In this document: positions 18,945-28,545 of the stretch, piece after piece
Layout of the letters: each line of letters begins with the position of its first letter
Position numbering within the stretch: the first letter of the stretch is position 1
DNA from: Labrys wisconsinensis
GTDB lineage: Bacteria; Pseudomonadota; Alphaproteobacteria; Rhizobiales; Labraceae
Reading direction: 5' to 3'
Assembly (NCBI RefSeq): GCF_030814995.1
Contig: NZ_JAUSVX010000004.1
Span: 372,001-436,000, forward strand
DNA length: 64,000 bases
Notes under the pieces: generated by a model
Databases searched by the model: none
What the model saw: only the letters and a program-made list of their open reading frames with translations
Told to the model about the DNA's origin: nothing
Made by a program: the position numbers and the translations under genes

Positions 18945-20189
18945 ATGGCGTCGAGGCTGAAGGCGGGGCTGGTCCTGGCGGGGCCGGCGCTGGAGGCGAT
19001 CCCGGAGGGCGCGGTCCTGGTCGAGGCCGGCCGCATCGTCGCGGTCGGCGAGGACGCCGCCGTGCCGCGGCCGGAGGGATGCGAGGCGCTCGACCTCGGC
19101 AACGCCACGCTGATGCCGGGCATGATCGACGCCCATCTGCACACGTTCGGCGTCGACAGCACGCGGCTCCACCTCATCGCCACCGAGCGCGAGCCCTATC
19201 GCGCCGCCCGTGCCCTGGCCGAGCTCGGCCGCCTGCTCCAGGCCGGGTTCACCGCGGCCCGCTGCCTCGGCTCGAGCGTCGGGCCGGACGTCCGGCGCGC
19301 CATCGACGACGGCCTCGCCGAGGGGCCGCGCCTCAAGGTCGCCGGCGGCTTCATCTCCTCCACCGGCGGCACCTGGGACGGCCCGTCCGTTTCCCTGTCG
19401 GCCGCGCGGCTGAGCGGCGAGGTGGCCGACGGGATCGACGGCCTCGTGCAGGCCGTGCGCCAGCGCGTGCGCCAGGGCGTCGACGTGATCAAGCTCGGCC
19501 TCTCCAAGGGCGGCGTCGCCGACCGCTACCACGCCTGGGGCGACGATCCCCTGCGCCAGGTCGCGGCCTATGGCCCGGCCGAGGTCGTCGCCGCGGTCGA
19601 GGAGGCCCGCCGCAACCGTCTGCCGGTCAGCGCCCACGCCATCGGCGAGGAGGCGGTGACGCTGGCGCTGGACGGCGGCGTCGACACCATCGAGCACGGC
19701 TACGGCATCTCGGAGGCGACGCGGGCGCGCCTGGCGGCCGAGGGCAGGATCGTCGTCTCCACCATCTCGCAGCTGCATTTCCACCGGGCCGCCTACGAGG
19801 CCCATGGCTATCCCCAGTGGGAACGCGAGGTCTATGAACGCCACTGGGCCGTCATGCGGCGCGATTTCGAGCGCGGCCTCGCCGCCGGCGTGCGCTACGC
19901 GCTCGGCACCGACCTGATCGGCGGCCCGACCCATCCGCTGCACGAGGCGGCGAGCGAGTTCCGCCTCGCCGTCGACTGGGGCATGAGCCCGCACGAGGCC
20001 CTGCGGGCCGGCACCATCGTCGCGGCCGAGGCGGTCGGCATCGCCGCCGACACCGGCAGCCTCGAGCCCGGCAAGGCCGCCGACATCGTCGCGGTGGCCG
20101 GCAACCCGCTCACGGATATCGGGACGCTGCGCGCGCCACGCCTCGTCATGAAGCAAGGTCGCGTCGTGCGCTCGCAGGCGCCGGCCTGA
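18945..20189 (+). CDS. Metal-dependent amidohydrolase (imidazolonepropionase/prolidase-like subgroup)
   Basis: 414 residues. The binuclear-metal ligands of the amidohydrolase superfamily are in order: H64 and H66 in DAHLHTF, a lysine in VIKLGLSKGG (probable carboxylated Lys), histidines in SAHAIGEEA and IEHGYGISE, and the aspartate in GTDLIGG. It hydrolyses an amide, lactam or ester bond in the cytoplasm. Substrate unknown; the neighbouring ROK-regulated sugar importer suggests a ligand brought in by that system. Confidence 0.78.
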   Translation: MASRLKAGLVLAGPALEAIPEGAVLVEAGRIVAVGEDAAVPRPEGCEALDLGNATLMPGMIDAHLHTFGVDSTRLHLIATEREPYRAARALAELGRLLQAGFTAARCLGSSVGPDVRRAIDDGLAEGPRLKVAGGFISSTGGTWDGPSVSLSAARLSGEVADGIDGLVQAVRQRVRQGVDVIKLGLSKGGVADRYHAWGDDPLRQVAAYGPAEVVAAVEEARRNRLPVSAHAIGEEAVTLALDGGVDTIEHGYGISEATRARLAAEGRIVVSTISQLHFHRAAYEAHGYPQWEREVYERHWAVMRRDFERGLAAGVRYALGTDLIGGPTHPLHEAASEFRLAVDWGMSPHEALRAGTIVAAEAVGIAADTGSLEPGKAADIVAVAGNPLTDIGTLRAPRLVMKQGRVVRSQAPA

Positions 20190-20264
20190 GCGGCGGCGCC
20201 TTGCGGCCGGGGGCTCGGCGGCTGTCGAGGAAGCCGGTATCCGGGCGGGCCGGATATTCATTCT

Positions 20265-20284
20265 GAACAATTTTGGCGTTGTTC
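20265..20284. promoter_or_regulatory. Inverted repeat GAACAA-N8-TTGTTC upstream of the third transporter operon
   Basis: A 6-bp dyad lies about 125 bp before the binding-protein ATG, in the 219-bp gap after the amidohydrolase. It may be an operator for the long operon that follows, which contains no regulator gene of its own. Short arms make this weak. Confidence 0.3.
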
Positions 20285-20408
20285 CGGACCGGACCTCCAG
20301 TAGGTTCGCGTGGCCAGCGGCTCGCAAGAAGCTGCGAAGAGGAGACGCCAGCGGCAAGATTTCAGCCCGCCGTCGGCTTCCCCTGCCAGATTGGTCAGAG
20401 GAACCATC

Positions 20409-21545
20409 ATGAAAAGACTTCTCGGCGCCCTTGCCGGCGCAACGATGCTGTGCGGCCTGTACGCCCCATCCCTCGCCGAGGAATATAAGGGCGCGCCCCG
20501 AACCTTTCTTTTCAATCCTTCGGCCGAAGTCTGCTTCAAGGACACGTCGAAGTACAAGAAGGACGGTCCCTATACGATCGGCTTCGCCAATGCCGGGCTC
20601 GGCGACAGCTGGCGGGTGGTCGCGCTCGATTCCATGAAGAAGGCGGCGGGCGAGCACAAGGACAAGATCCAGCACCTGCTGATCACCGATGCCGGCCACG
20701 ACGACGCCAAGCAGATCGCCGACATCCAGGATCTCGTCTCGCGCGGCGTCGACCTGCTGATCGTCTCCGCCAACACCGAGAAGGCGCTCGATCCGGCGGT
20801 GTCGCGGGTGATGAAGCAGGGCATCCCGGTCGTGATGGTCGACCGGCGCACGTCCTCCGACAATTTCGTCACCTTCGTCACCGCCAGCGACCAGCTCGAA
20901 GGGCGGCTCTGGGCGCAGTGGCTCGTCGAGAAGCTGCACGGCAAGGGCAACGTCATCATCCTCGGCGGCCAGGCCGGATCGAGCCCCAACGAGGCGCGGG
21001 TGCGCGCCGCCATGCAGGTGCTCGACCAGTACCCCGACATCAAGATCCTCGACACCGTCTACTCCGATTGGAGCCCGGTGAAGGGCAAGCAGGTGATGCA
21101 GGCCGTCATCGCCAAATACGGCAAGAAGATCGACGCGGTGCTGTCGACCCACGGGCTGCAGACGCCGGGCTCGATCGAGGCCTTCGTCGAGGCCGGCTAC
21201 AAGGCCGGCGAGATCCCGCCCCACACCACGGCCGACGTCAACGGCGCGCTGCAGATGGCGATCAAGTACAAGGTGCCGGTGCTCGAGGTCGGCTATCCCC
21301 CGGCCATGTACGGCCTGGCGATCGAGACGGCGCTCAAGGTCCTGGCCGGCACCAAGGTCGCCTGCACGACGCAGATCAACGCCCAGATCGGCCTCAGCCG
21401 CGGCGACGAGACCCCGTCCCTGCCGCATCCCGATCTCTATATCGACCAGATGGTCGTCCCCGACGGGCCGCCGGACATGCTCATCACCGGCGGCATGGGG
21501 CCGGGCTACGACCCGAAGACCTACAAGGCCGACTACAACCAGTAG
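20409..21545 (+). CDS. Ribose-type sugar-binding periplasmic protein
   Basis: 378 residues. Sec signal peptide MKRLLGALAGATMLCGLYAPSLA, then a Peripla_BP_4 domain (YTIGFANAGLGDSWRVVALD, RGVDLLIVSANTEKALDPAV, PVVMVDRRTSSDNFV, VIILGGQAGSSPNEARV). Binds a monosaccharide or polyol. The ATG at 20409 follows AGAGGAACC and begins the signal peptide; the open frame upstream is not needed. First gene of an operon running to 31527. Confidence 0.9.
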   Translation: MKRLLGALAGATMLCGLYAPSLAEEYKGAPRTFLFNPSAEVCFKDTSKYKKDGPYTIGFANAGLGDSWRVVALDSMKKAAGEHKDKIQHLLITDAGHDDAKQIADIQDLVSRGVDLLIVSANTEKALDPAVSRVMKQGIPVVMVDRRTSSDNFVTFVTASDQLEGRLWAQWLVEKLHGKGNVIILGGQAGSSPNEARVRAAMQVLDQYPDIKILDTVYSDWSPVKGKQVMQAVIAKYGKKIDAVLSTHGLQTPGSIEAFVEAGYKAGEIPPHTTADVNGALQMAIKYKVPVLEVGYPPAMYGLAIETALKVLAGTKVACTTQINAQIGLSRGDETPSLPHPDLYIDQMVVPDGPPDMLITGGMGPGYDPKTYKADYNQ

Positions 21546-21643
21546 TGTCCACGGTCCGGTCGGTCCCTCCCGCCGACCGGGCAACTCCGGCGTCGCGGGG
21601 CTGCCACGCCCCGCCGCCGCTCTCCCCATCGAGCCTCGCCGCC

Positions 21644-23134
21644 ATGCTGACCCTGACCGACATCACCAAGGCCTTTCCGGGCGTGACGGCGCTGCAGGGT
21701 GTCAGCCTCGAGGTGAAGGCCGGCGAGATTCACGCCCTGGCGGGGGAGAACGGCGCCGGCAAGTCGACGCTGATCCGGGTCATCGCCGGCGTGTTCGCGC
21801 CGACCGCCGGCGCGCTCGCGCTGGAGGGCCGGCCCGTCGCCTGGGCCTCGCCGCGCGAGGCGGCGGCTGCCGGCATCCACGTCATCTACCAGGAGTTCAA
21901 TCTCTTCCCGCATCTGTCGGCGGCCGAGAACATCTTTCTCGGCCATGAGCGGCGCAATCGGCTCGGCCTGGTCGACCATCGCCGCACGCGGCGCGAGGCG
22001 GCCGACATCCTCAAGCGGCTCGGCGTCGCCATCGATCCCGATGCGCTGGTGGCGGAGCTCTCGGTCGCCGACCAGCAGATGGTCGAGATCGCCCGCGCCC
22101 TCGTGCACGACGTCAAGCTGCTGATCCTCGACGAGCCCACCGCCGTCATCTCCGGCCGCGAGGTCGACCTCCTGTTCGAGCGGCTGCACGCCCTCAAGGC
22201 CAGCGGCGTCGCCATCATCTACGTCTCGCATCGCCTGGAGGAGATCTTCGCCCATTGCGACCGCGTCTCCGTGCTGAAGGACGGCCGCCATGTGGCGACC
22301 CGGACCGTGGCCGAGCTCGACCGAGACGGGCTCGTCTCCCTGATGGTCGGCCGCGACATGCGCGAGCTCTTCCCGCCGCGGCGGACGGCGCGGGCGGATG
22401 CGCCGGTCGTCCTCACCGCCCGCGGCATCACCGTGCCGGGCCGCGTGCGCGGGGCCGGCCTGGAGCTGAAGGCCGGCACGATCACGGGCCTGGCGGGCAT
22501 GGTCGGCTCCGGGCGCACCGAGCTGGCGCTGGCGCTCTTCGGCGCCCTGCCGATGGGCGGGGGCACGGTCCTGCTCGACGGCGAGAGCTTCGCCAGCCTG
22601 ACGCCGGCCCGCGCCATAAGGCTCGGCATCGGCCTGGTCACCGAGGACCGCAAGAGCCAGGGCCTCGCCATGCTGCTCGACGTGGCCGCCAACGTCTCGG
22701 CCTCCACCCTCGACCAGCTGTCGAGCCGGGGCCTGCTCGACCGCGCCCGCGAGACCGGCATCGCCGAGGAGGCGATCCGCGCCTACCAGATCGCCTGCCG
22801 CGGCCCGTCGCAGCCGGTGGCGCTGATGTCGGGCGGCAACCAGCAGAAGGTGATCGTGGCGCGCTGGGCGCGCACCGCCCGCCGGGTGCTGATCCTCGAC
22901 GAGCCGACCCGTGGCGTCGACGTCGGCGCCAAGATGGAGATCTACCGCATCATGCAGGCCCTGGCCGACCGCGGGCTGGCGATCCTGATGATCTCCTCGG
23001 AGCTGCCGGAGATCGTCGGCATGTCGGACCGCGTCGTCGTCATGCGCGAGGGCGAGATCAGCGGCGTGCTCGAGCGCGACGAGATCGACGAGGCCGCGAT
23101 CGTCATGCTCGCGACCCATCGCAAGGCGGCGTGA
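21644..23134 (+). CDS. Ribose-type ABC transporter ATPase (tandem domains)
   Basis: 496 residues, RbsA/XylG family. First domain: Walker A GENGAGKST, Walker B LLILDEPTAVI. Second domain: degenerate Walker A GMVGSGRTE and signature MSGGNQQKVIVARWA with VLILDEPTRGVD. It lies 98 bp downstream of the binding-protein gene, the widest gap at the head of this operon. No strong ribosome binding site is visible before the ATG, but the conserved start MLTLTDITKAFPGV fixes it. Confidence 0.9.
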   Translation: MLTLTDITKAFPGVTALQGVSLEVKAGEIHALAGENGAGKSTLIRVIAGVFAPTAGALALEGRPVAWASPREAAAAGIHVIYQEFNLFPHLSAAENIFLGHERRNRLGLVDHRRTRREAADILKRLGVAIDPDALVAELSVADQQMVEIARALVHDVKLLILDEPTAVISGREVDLLFERLHALKASGVAIIYVSHRLEEIFAHCDRVSVLKDGRHVATRTVAELDRDGLVSLMVGRDMRELFPPRRTARADAPVVLTARGITVPGRVRGAGLELKAGTITGLAGMVGSGRTELALALFGALPMGGGTVLLDGESFASLTPARAIRLGIGLVTEDRKSQGLAMLLDVAANVSASTLDQLSSRGLLDRARETGIAEEAIRAYQIACRGPSQPVALMSGGNQQKVIVARWARTARRVLILDEPTRGVDVGAKMEIYRIMQALADRGLAILMISSELPEIVGMSDRVVVMREGEISGVLERDEIDEAAIVMLATHRKAA

Positions 23135-23146
23135 GGTGACCCGGCC

Positions 23147-24127
23147 ATGAGCGATGTCATGCCTTCCCCGGGCGGGTCTCTGCGGTGGCGCCGCCGCGCG
23201 GCCAGCAATGCCGGGCTGCTGATCGTGCTCGCCCTGCTCGTCGTGATGCTGCTGATCGGCGCGGTCGTCAGCGACCGGTTCCGCACCTTCGGCAATGTCG
23301 CCAACGTGCTCGAGCAGTCCACCGGCCTGGCGCTGGTCAGCCTCGGCCAGACCCTCGCCATCCTGACCGGCGGCATCGACCTCGCCATCGGCTCGCTGAT
23401 CAGCCTGATCATCTGCCTCACAGCCGGGCTGCTCGACGGCGATGCCACCTATCTCTATCCCGTCATCGCCGGGATGCTGGCGCTCGGCGCGGCCATCGGC
23501 CTGGTCAACGGGCTCGGCGTGGTGCTGCTGCGCATCCACCCGCTGATCGTCACGCTCGGCATGGGCGCCATCCTGCAGGGCGTCACGCTGCTCTATGCGC
23601 AGGGGCCGGTCGGCTCCGTGCCGGACGGGTTCGACTCCATCGCCTACGGCACCTTCGGGCCGCTGCCGGCGGCGGCCACCGTCACGCTGGCGCTCTACAT
23701 CGCCGTCGCGTTCTTCCTGCGCTCGACGCGCTTCGGCCGCTACATCTATGCCGTCGGCGACGATGCCGACGCCGCCAAGCTGATCGGCCTGCCCAGGACC
23801 CAGGTCATCCTGTTCGTCTATGCCTTCTCCGGTTTCTTCGCCGCGGTGACCGCCATCTATCTCGTGGCCCGCTTCGGCTCGGGCCAGCCCTATGCCGGCG
23901 CCAACTACACGCTCGCCTCGATCACGCCCGTCGTGGTCGGCGGCACCATGCTGAGCGGCGGCCGGGGCGGGGTCATGGGCACGCTCTTCGGCGCCTACCT
24001 GGTGTCGCTGCTCAACAACCTTCTGAACTTCCTCGACGTCTCCACCTACGTGCAGCTGATGGTCCAGGGGCTGATCATCATCCTCGCCGTGTCGGTCTAT
24101 GTCGAAAAGCGCCGGAGCCTGGCATGA
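23147..24127 (+). CDS. Ribose-type ABC transporter permease, subunit 1
   Basis: 326 residues with about ten hydrophobic segments. RbsC-family signatures: GQTLAILTGGIDLAIGSLISL, HPLIVTLGMGAILQGV and GGTMLSGGRGGVMG. GAGGTGA precedes the ATG. Two different permeases follow each other, so the channel is probably a heterodimer rather than the usual RbsC homodimer. Confidence 0.9.
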   Translation: MSDVMPSPGGSLRWRRRAASNAGLLIVLALLVVMLLIGAVVSDRFRTFGNVANVLEQSTGLALVSLGQTLAILTGGIDLAIGSLISLIICLTAGLLDGDATYLYPVIAGMLALGAAIGLVNGLGVVLLRIHPLIVTLGMGAILQGVTLLYAQGPVGSVPDGFDSIAYGTFGPLPAAATVTLALYIAVAFFLRSTRFGRYIYAVGDDADAAKLIGLPRTQVILFVYAFSGFFAAVTAIYLVARFGSGQPYAGANYTLASITPVVVGGTMLSGGRGGVMGTLFGAYLVSLLNNLLNFLDVSTYVQLMVQGLIIILAVSVYVEKRRSLA

Positions 24128-25098
24128 CCGCCGCCATCCCCAGCAAAGTGTCGGCGCCCAGGCCACGAAGCGAAACCCTGGCCCGTTTCCTCGCGCGCCA
24201 CGGCATCTACCTCTTCCTGGTCGCGCTGTTCGTGGTGTGCGGCGCGCTGGCGCCGAGCTTCCTGTCGCCGGAGAACCTCGGCAACCTCATGGCGCAATGG
24301 GCGCCGCTCGCCATCGTCGTCATCGGCCAGACCTTCGTGATCCTGGTGCGCGGCCTCGACCTGTCGGTCGCCTCGATCATGGCCACCGCGGCGGTCGCGG
24401 CCACCAGCTTCTCCGGCCGCGACGCCGACGCCCTGCCGGTGCTGCTCGTCGGCCTGGCGATCGGGCTGGCGACCGGCCTCCTCAACGGCCTGCTCGTCAC
24501 CAAGCGGCAGGTCTCGCCGTTCCTGGCCACCCTCGCCACCATGATCGTGCTGCAGGGCGTGCGCTTCGCCTGGACGCACGGCGCCCCGTCGGGCTCGGTG
24601 CCGCCGATCTTCCGCACCCTCGGCGCCGGGACGATCGGCGGCATCCCCTACGGCCTCTTCGTCCTCGCCGTCGTCGCCGCGATCTTCCTGGTCCTGCTGC
24701 ACAGGACCGCCTTCGGCCGCAAGGTCTACATCACCGGCGGCAGCCCGGTGACGGCGCGGCTCGTCGGCATCGACGCGGATCGGGTGACGATCATCTGCTA
24801 CGTCATCTCAGGGATGCTCGCCGCCCTGGCCGGCCTGATCCTGTCGGGCTTCGTCGGTGTGGTCGACAACTGGGTGGGCAAGGGCTTCGAGCTCAACTCG
24901 ATCGTGGCGGCCGTCATCGGCGGGGTCGCGCTGTCCGGCGGCCGCGGCACGCTGCCGGGCGCGCTCGCCGGCGCCGCCATCCTGGTCGCCGTCTTCAATG
25001 CCGTGCTGCTCTTCGGGCTGCCCGTGCAGTTCCAGATCATCATCCAGGGGCTGGTGATCATCGTCGCGACGGCTTTCTACGCCCGGCAGAGCGCCTGA
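24124..25098 (+). CDS. Ribose-type ABC transporter permease, subunit 2
   Basis: 324 residues, overlapping the previous gene by ATGA. Signatures: GQTFVILVRGLDLSVASIMA, SPFLATLATMIVLQGVRFAW and GGVALSGGRGTLPG. Close in layout to subunit 1 and clearly of the same family, so the pair arose by duplication and probably forms one channel. Confidence 0.9.
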   Translation: MTAAIPSKVSAPRPRSETLARFLARHGIYLFLVALFVVCGALAPSFLSPENLGNLMAQWAPLAIVVIGQTFVILVRGLDLSVASIMATAAVAATSFSGRDADALPVLLVGLAIGLATGLLNGLLVTKRQVSPFLATLATMIVLQGVRFAWTHGAPSGSVPPIFRTLGAGTIGGIPYGLFVLAVVAAIFLVLLHRTAFGRKVYITGGSPVTARLVGIDADRVTIICYVISGMLAALAGLILSGFVGVVDNWVGKGFELNSIVAAVIGGVALSGGRGTLPGALAGAAILVAVFNAVLLFGLPVQFQIIIQGLVIIVATAFYARQSA

Positions 25099-25136
25099 GG
25101 CGACATCGGCAATCCGAGCATTCAAGGAGTATCGGC

Positions 25137-25925
25137 ATGAGCAGCGATCTCGACGGCAGGTCGATCATCGTCACCGGCGCGGGGCGCGGCATCGGCGCCG
25201 CCATCGCGGCCGACCTCGCGGCCAAGGGTGCCCGGGTCGCCGTCGCCGACCTCGATCGTGCCACTGCCGAAGCCGTGGCGGCCCATATCCGCCGGCAGAG
25301 CGGCGAGGCGAAGGCCTTCGAGGTCGACGTCGCGCAGCGGGAGAGCGTCCGCGGGCTCGTCGCCGGCGTCGCCGAAGCGTTCGGGCGGCTCGACGTGATG
25401 TTCAACAATGCCGGCATCAGCAAGACGCTGAACTTCATGGACACGACCGAGGCGGATTTCGAGCGCATCATGCGGGTGAACGGCCTCGGCGTGATGATCG
25501 GCACCCAGGAGGCCGCCCGCCAGATGATCGCCCAGGGCGGCGGCGGCAAGATCGTCAACACCGCCTCGATCGCCGGCAAGCAGGGCTATCCCCTGTTTGC
25601 CGCCTATTGCGCCAGCAAGTTCGCGGTCGTGGCGCTGACGCAGGCCGCGGCCCGGGCGCTGGCCGAGCACAGGATCACGGTGAACTGCTTTGCTCCCGGC
25701 GTGGTGAAGACGGAGCTCTGGCAGCAGCTCGACAGCGAGTTCATGGACCTCGGCCTGACCAAGGAGGCGGGCCAGGCCATCAACGAGTTCTCCGCCTCGA
25801 TCCTCATCGGCCGCCCCTCGCTGCCGGCTGACATCGTCGGGACCACCGCGTTCCTGGCGTCGAAGGCGTCGGACTACGTCACCGGCCAGACCATCATGAT
25901 CGATGGCGGCATGGTCCTGACTTGA
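25137..25925 (+). CDS. SDR-family oxidoreductase (first of three)
   Basis: 262 residues with the classical short-chain dehydrogenase layout: cofactor motif TGAGRGIG, the NNAG motif in NNAGISKT, catalytic Ser in TASIAG, YCASK as the Tyr-Lys pair, and GQTIMIDGG near the C-terminus. Oxidises an alcohol or sugar with NAD(P). AAGGAG lies 9 nt before the ATG. Its position right after the importer suggests it acts on the imported sugar or polyol. Confidence 0.88.
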   Translation: MSSDLDGRSIIVTGAGRGIGAAIAADLAAKGARVAVADLDRATAEAVAAHIRRQSGEAKAFEVDVAQRESVRGLVAGVAEAFGRLDVMFNNAGISKTLNFMDTTEADFERIMRVNGLGVMIGTQEAARQMIAQGGGGKIVNTASIAGKQGYPLFAAYCASKFAVVALTQAAARALAEHRITVNCFAPGVVKTELWQQLDSEFMDLGLTKEAGQAINEFSASILIGRPSLPADIVGTTAFLASKASDYVTGQTIMIDGGMVLT

Positions 25926-25960
25926 GCGCAGGCGCGACAACGAAGAGGGGAGGGGCCGGG

Positions 25961-26728
25961 ATGGCACGTCTTAGGGATAAGGTTTCGATCGTCACGGGTG
26001 GTGGCACGGGGATCGGGGAGGCGACCTGCCATCGCTTCGCCGAGGAAGGCGCGAAGGTCGCGATCTTCGACTTCAACGCCGAGGCTGGGGAGGCCACCGC
26101 GGCCGCCCTGAAAGGCCGGGGCTTCGACGCGCTGTTCGTGAAGGCGGACGTGTCGCGGGAGGCCGATGTCGAGGCCGCCGTCGCCGCCGTGCTGGCGCGC
26201 TGGGGCACCATCGACATCCTGGTCAACAATGCCGCTATCCCCGGCGTCAACAAGTTCGCCCATGAGGTTGCGGTGGCGGAATGGGACCTGGTCTTCGCCA
26301 TCAACGTGCGCGGGCCGTTCCTGTGCACCAAGCACGTGGTGCCGACGATGATGCAGGCCGGGCGCGGCGCCATCGTCAACTTCTCCTCGATCTACGGCCT
26401 GATCGGCAATGACGACCTGCCGCCCTACCACGCCGCCAAGGGCGCGGTGCTGATGATGACCAAGACCGACGCCATGTGCTACGCGCGCCACGGCATCCGC
26501 GTGAACGCCGTCCATCCCGGCTCGACCAAGACGCCGCTGTTCCTGAAGGCAGGCGAGACATATCCGGGCGGCCTCGACGTCTATCTCGACATGATGAAGC
26601 AGAAGCACCCGCTCACCCTCGGCGAGCCCATCGACGTCGCCAATTGCGTGCTGTTCCTCGCGTCCGACGAGGCCCGCTTCGTCACCGGCGCCAGCCTGGT
26701 GTGCGACGGCGGATACACCGCGCAGTGA
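25961..26728 (+). CDS. SDR-family oxidoreductase (second of three)
   Basis: 255 residues. Motifs: TGGGTGIG (cofactor), NNAAIPG, SSIYGL and YHAAK (catalytic Tyr/Lys), TGASLVCDGG. The ATG at 25961 follows GGGGAGGGG. Same operon as the other two SDRs, but clearly different in sequence, so the three probably act on different steps or positions rather than being recent copies. Confidence 0.88.
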   Translation: MARLRDKVSIVTGGGTGIGEATCHRFAEEGAKVAIFDFNAEAGEATAAALKGRGFDALFVKADVSREADVEAAVAAVLARWGTIDILVNNAAIPGVNKFAHEVAVAEWDLVFAINVRGPFLCTKHVVPTMMQAGRGAIVNFSSIYGLIGNDDLPPYHAAKGAVLMMTKTDAMCYARHGIRVNAVHPGSTKTPLFLKAGETYPGGLDVYLDMMKQKHPLTLGEPIDVANCVLFLASDEARFVTGASLVCDGGYTAQ

Positions 26729-26738
26729 GGAGCGTGTC

Positions 26739-27512
26739 ATGACCGCAGCACAGCTGTTCCGCCTCGACAACCGCGTCGCGCTGGTCACGGGGGCGGCGCG
26801 CGGCATCGGGCAATGCATCGCGCAGACGCTGGGCGAGCTCGGCGCGACCGTGGTCCTCGCCGACCGGCTCGACCTCGTGCACGAGACCGCCGCAGCGCTG
26901 GCCCGCGAGGGCGCCAGGACCGATGCCGTCGTGCTCGACGTCACCGATCGCGCCGCCGTCGACGCGGCCATCGACGGCGTTGTCGCCCGCCATGGCCGGA
27001 TCGACGCGCTCGTCGCCAATGCGGGCTGGTCCTACGAGGAGGACGGCCTGAGCCACAGCGACGAGAACTGGCAGCAGGCGCTGAACATCAACCTCACCGG
27101 CGTCTTCCATGCCGTGCGCCGCGCCGGCCGGCACATGGTGGCGCAGCGCTCCGGCGCGGTGGTGGCGCTTTCGTCGATCGCGGGTGTGAAATATGTCCGG
27201 CCCGAACGCCATGTCGGCTACGACGTGGCCAAGGCCGGCGTCGCGCATCTGTGCCGGGTGCTCGGCTGCGAATGGGCGCCCATGGGCGTGCGCGTCAACG
27301 CGGTCGGTCCCGGCTACACCGACACCGAGATGCTCGCCGAAGTCGGCCGGACCCGGCCGGAGGTCATGCGGCGCTGGCTCGACGATATCCCGATGAGGCG
27401 CCTGCTGCGCCGCGAGGAGATCGCGGCTTCGATCGCCTTTCTCCTCAGCGACGCGGCCAGCGGCATCACCGGCCAGCTCGTGATGGTCGATGCCGGCTAC
27501 AGCGCGGCTTGA
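26739..27512 (+). CDS. SDR-family oxidoreductase (third of three)
   Basis: 257 residues. Motifs: TGAARGIG, VANAGWSYEE in place of the usual NNAG, SSIAGVKYV, YDVAK and TGQLVMVDAG. TGAGGAG precedes the ATG 10 bp after the previous stop. NAD(P)-dependent alcohol or sugar dehydrogenase; substrate unknown. Confidence 0.87.
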   Translation: MTAAQLFRLDNRVALVTGAARGIGQCIAQTLGELGATVVLADRLDLVHETAAALAREGARTDAVVLDVTDRAAVDAAIDGVVARHGRIDALVANAGWSYEEDGLSHSDENWQQALNINLTGVFHAVRRAGRHMVAQRSGAVVALSSIAGVKYVRPERHVGYDVAKAGVAHLCRVLGCEWAPMGVRVNAVGPGYTDTEMLAEVGRTRPEVMRRWLDDIPMRRLLRREEIAASIAFLLSDAASGITGQLVMVDAGYSAA

Positions 27513-27526
27513 ATGCGAAGGACGTG

Positions 27527-28528
27527 ATGATGATCAATCTGGCAATGGTCGGCCTCGGCTGGTGGGGCCGCAAGATGGTCGATGTGGTGCAGGGCCACAG
27601 CGACGTGGTGAGGATCGCCCGCGTGGTCGAGCCCAACACCAATGCGGCCCGGCCCTTTGCCGGGGAACGCGATCTGCCCCTGTCGGCCAGCCTCGAGGAG
27701 GCGCTCCACGACCCCGACGTCGCGGCCGTCGTGCTGGCGACGCCCCATGCCCTGCACGACGAGCAGATCCGCATGGCGGCAGCGGCGGGCAAGCACGTGT
27801 TCTGCGAAAAGCCGCTGGCCCTGACCAGGGCGGGCGCCGAGAGCCTGGTCGGCCTCTGCCGCGAGGCCGGCCTCGTGCTCGGCATGGGCCACGAGCGCCG
27901 CTTCGAGCCGCCGATGGCGGCGCTGCTCGCCGACATCGATGCCGGCCGGCTCGGCCGGATCCTGCAGATCGAGGCCAATTTCAGCCATGACAAGTTCCTG
28001 AGCCTCAGTCCCGACAATTGGCGGCTCGATCCGGCCCACGCGCCGGCCGGCGGCATGACCGCGACCGGCATCCACCTGACCGACCTCGCCACCCGCATTC
28101 TCGGCCCCGCCAGGGCCGTGACGGTGGATTGCGAGCGGCTGGTTTCAGACCTGCCCTCCGGCGACACGATCAGCGCCTTCGTGCAGTTCCACGGCGGCGG
28201 CACGGCCTATGTCTCGGCATCGCTGAGCTATCCCTTCATCTCCCGCTTCGCGGTGTATGGTGCGCAAGGCTGGGTCGAGATCCGCGACAGGGCCCATGTC
28301 GAGGCGCCCGACGGCTGGGTCGTCACCAAGGGGCTGAAGGGCCGGCCGATCACGGTCGAGGAGGTCGGCAAGGCCGAGCCCGTGCTGTGGAACCTGGAAG
28401 CCTTCGGCCGCGCCGTTGCCGGCGAGGCGCCCTATCCCATCACGGGCGAGCAGCTCGTGAACAACATCGCCCTGCTCGAGGCGATCGTCACCGCCTCGAA
28501 ATCAAAGCAGACCGAACCGGTCGCGTGA
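27527..28528 (+). CDS. Gfo/Idh/MocA-family oxidoreductase
   Basis: 333 residues. The N-terminal Rossmann fold starts INLAMVGLGWWG; the family EKP motif is FCEKPLALT at residues around 98-106, and the C-terminal alpha/beta domain includes GGMTATGIHLTDLATRILG with a catalytic-site histidine. These enzymes oxidise sugars or inositols with NAD(P). Two adjacent ATG codons (27527 and 27530) are both possible after AAGGA. Confidence 0.87.
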   Translation: MMINLAMVGLGWWGRKMVDVVQGHSDVVRIARVVEPNTNAARPFAGERDLPLSASLEEALHDPDVAAVVLATPHALHDEQIRMAAAAGKHVFCEKPLALTRAGAESLVGLCREAGLVLGMGHERRFEPPMAALLADIDAGRLGRILQIEANFSHDKFLSLSPDNWRLDPAHAPAGGMTATGIHLTDLATRILGPARAVTVDCERLVSDLPSGDTISAFVQFHGGGTAYVSASLSYPFISRFAVYGAQGWVEIRDRAHVEAPDGWVVTKGLKGRPITVEEVGKAEPVLWNLEAFGRAVAGEAPYPITGEQLVNNIALLEAIVTASKSKQTEPVA

Positions 28529-28545
28529 ACCAAGGAGCCAGTCCC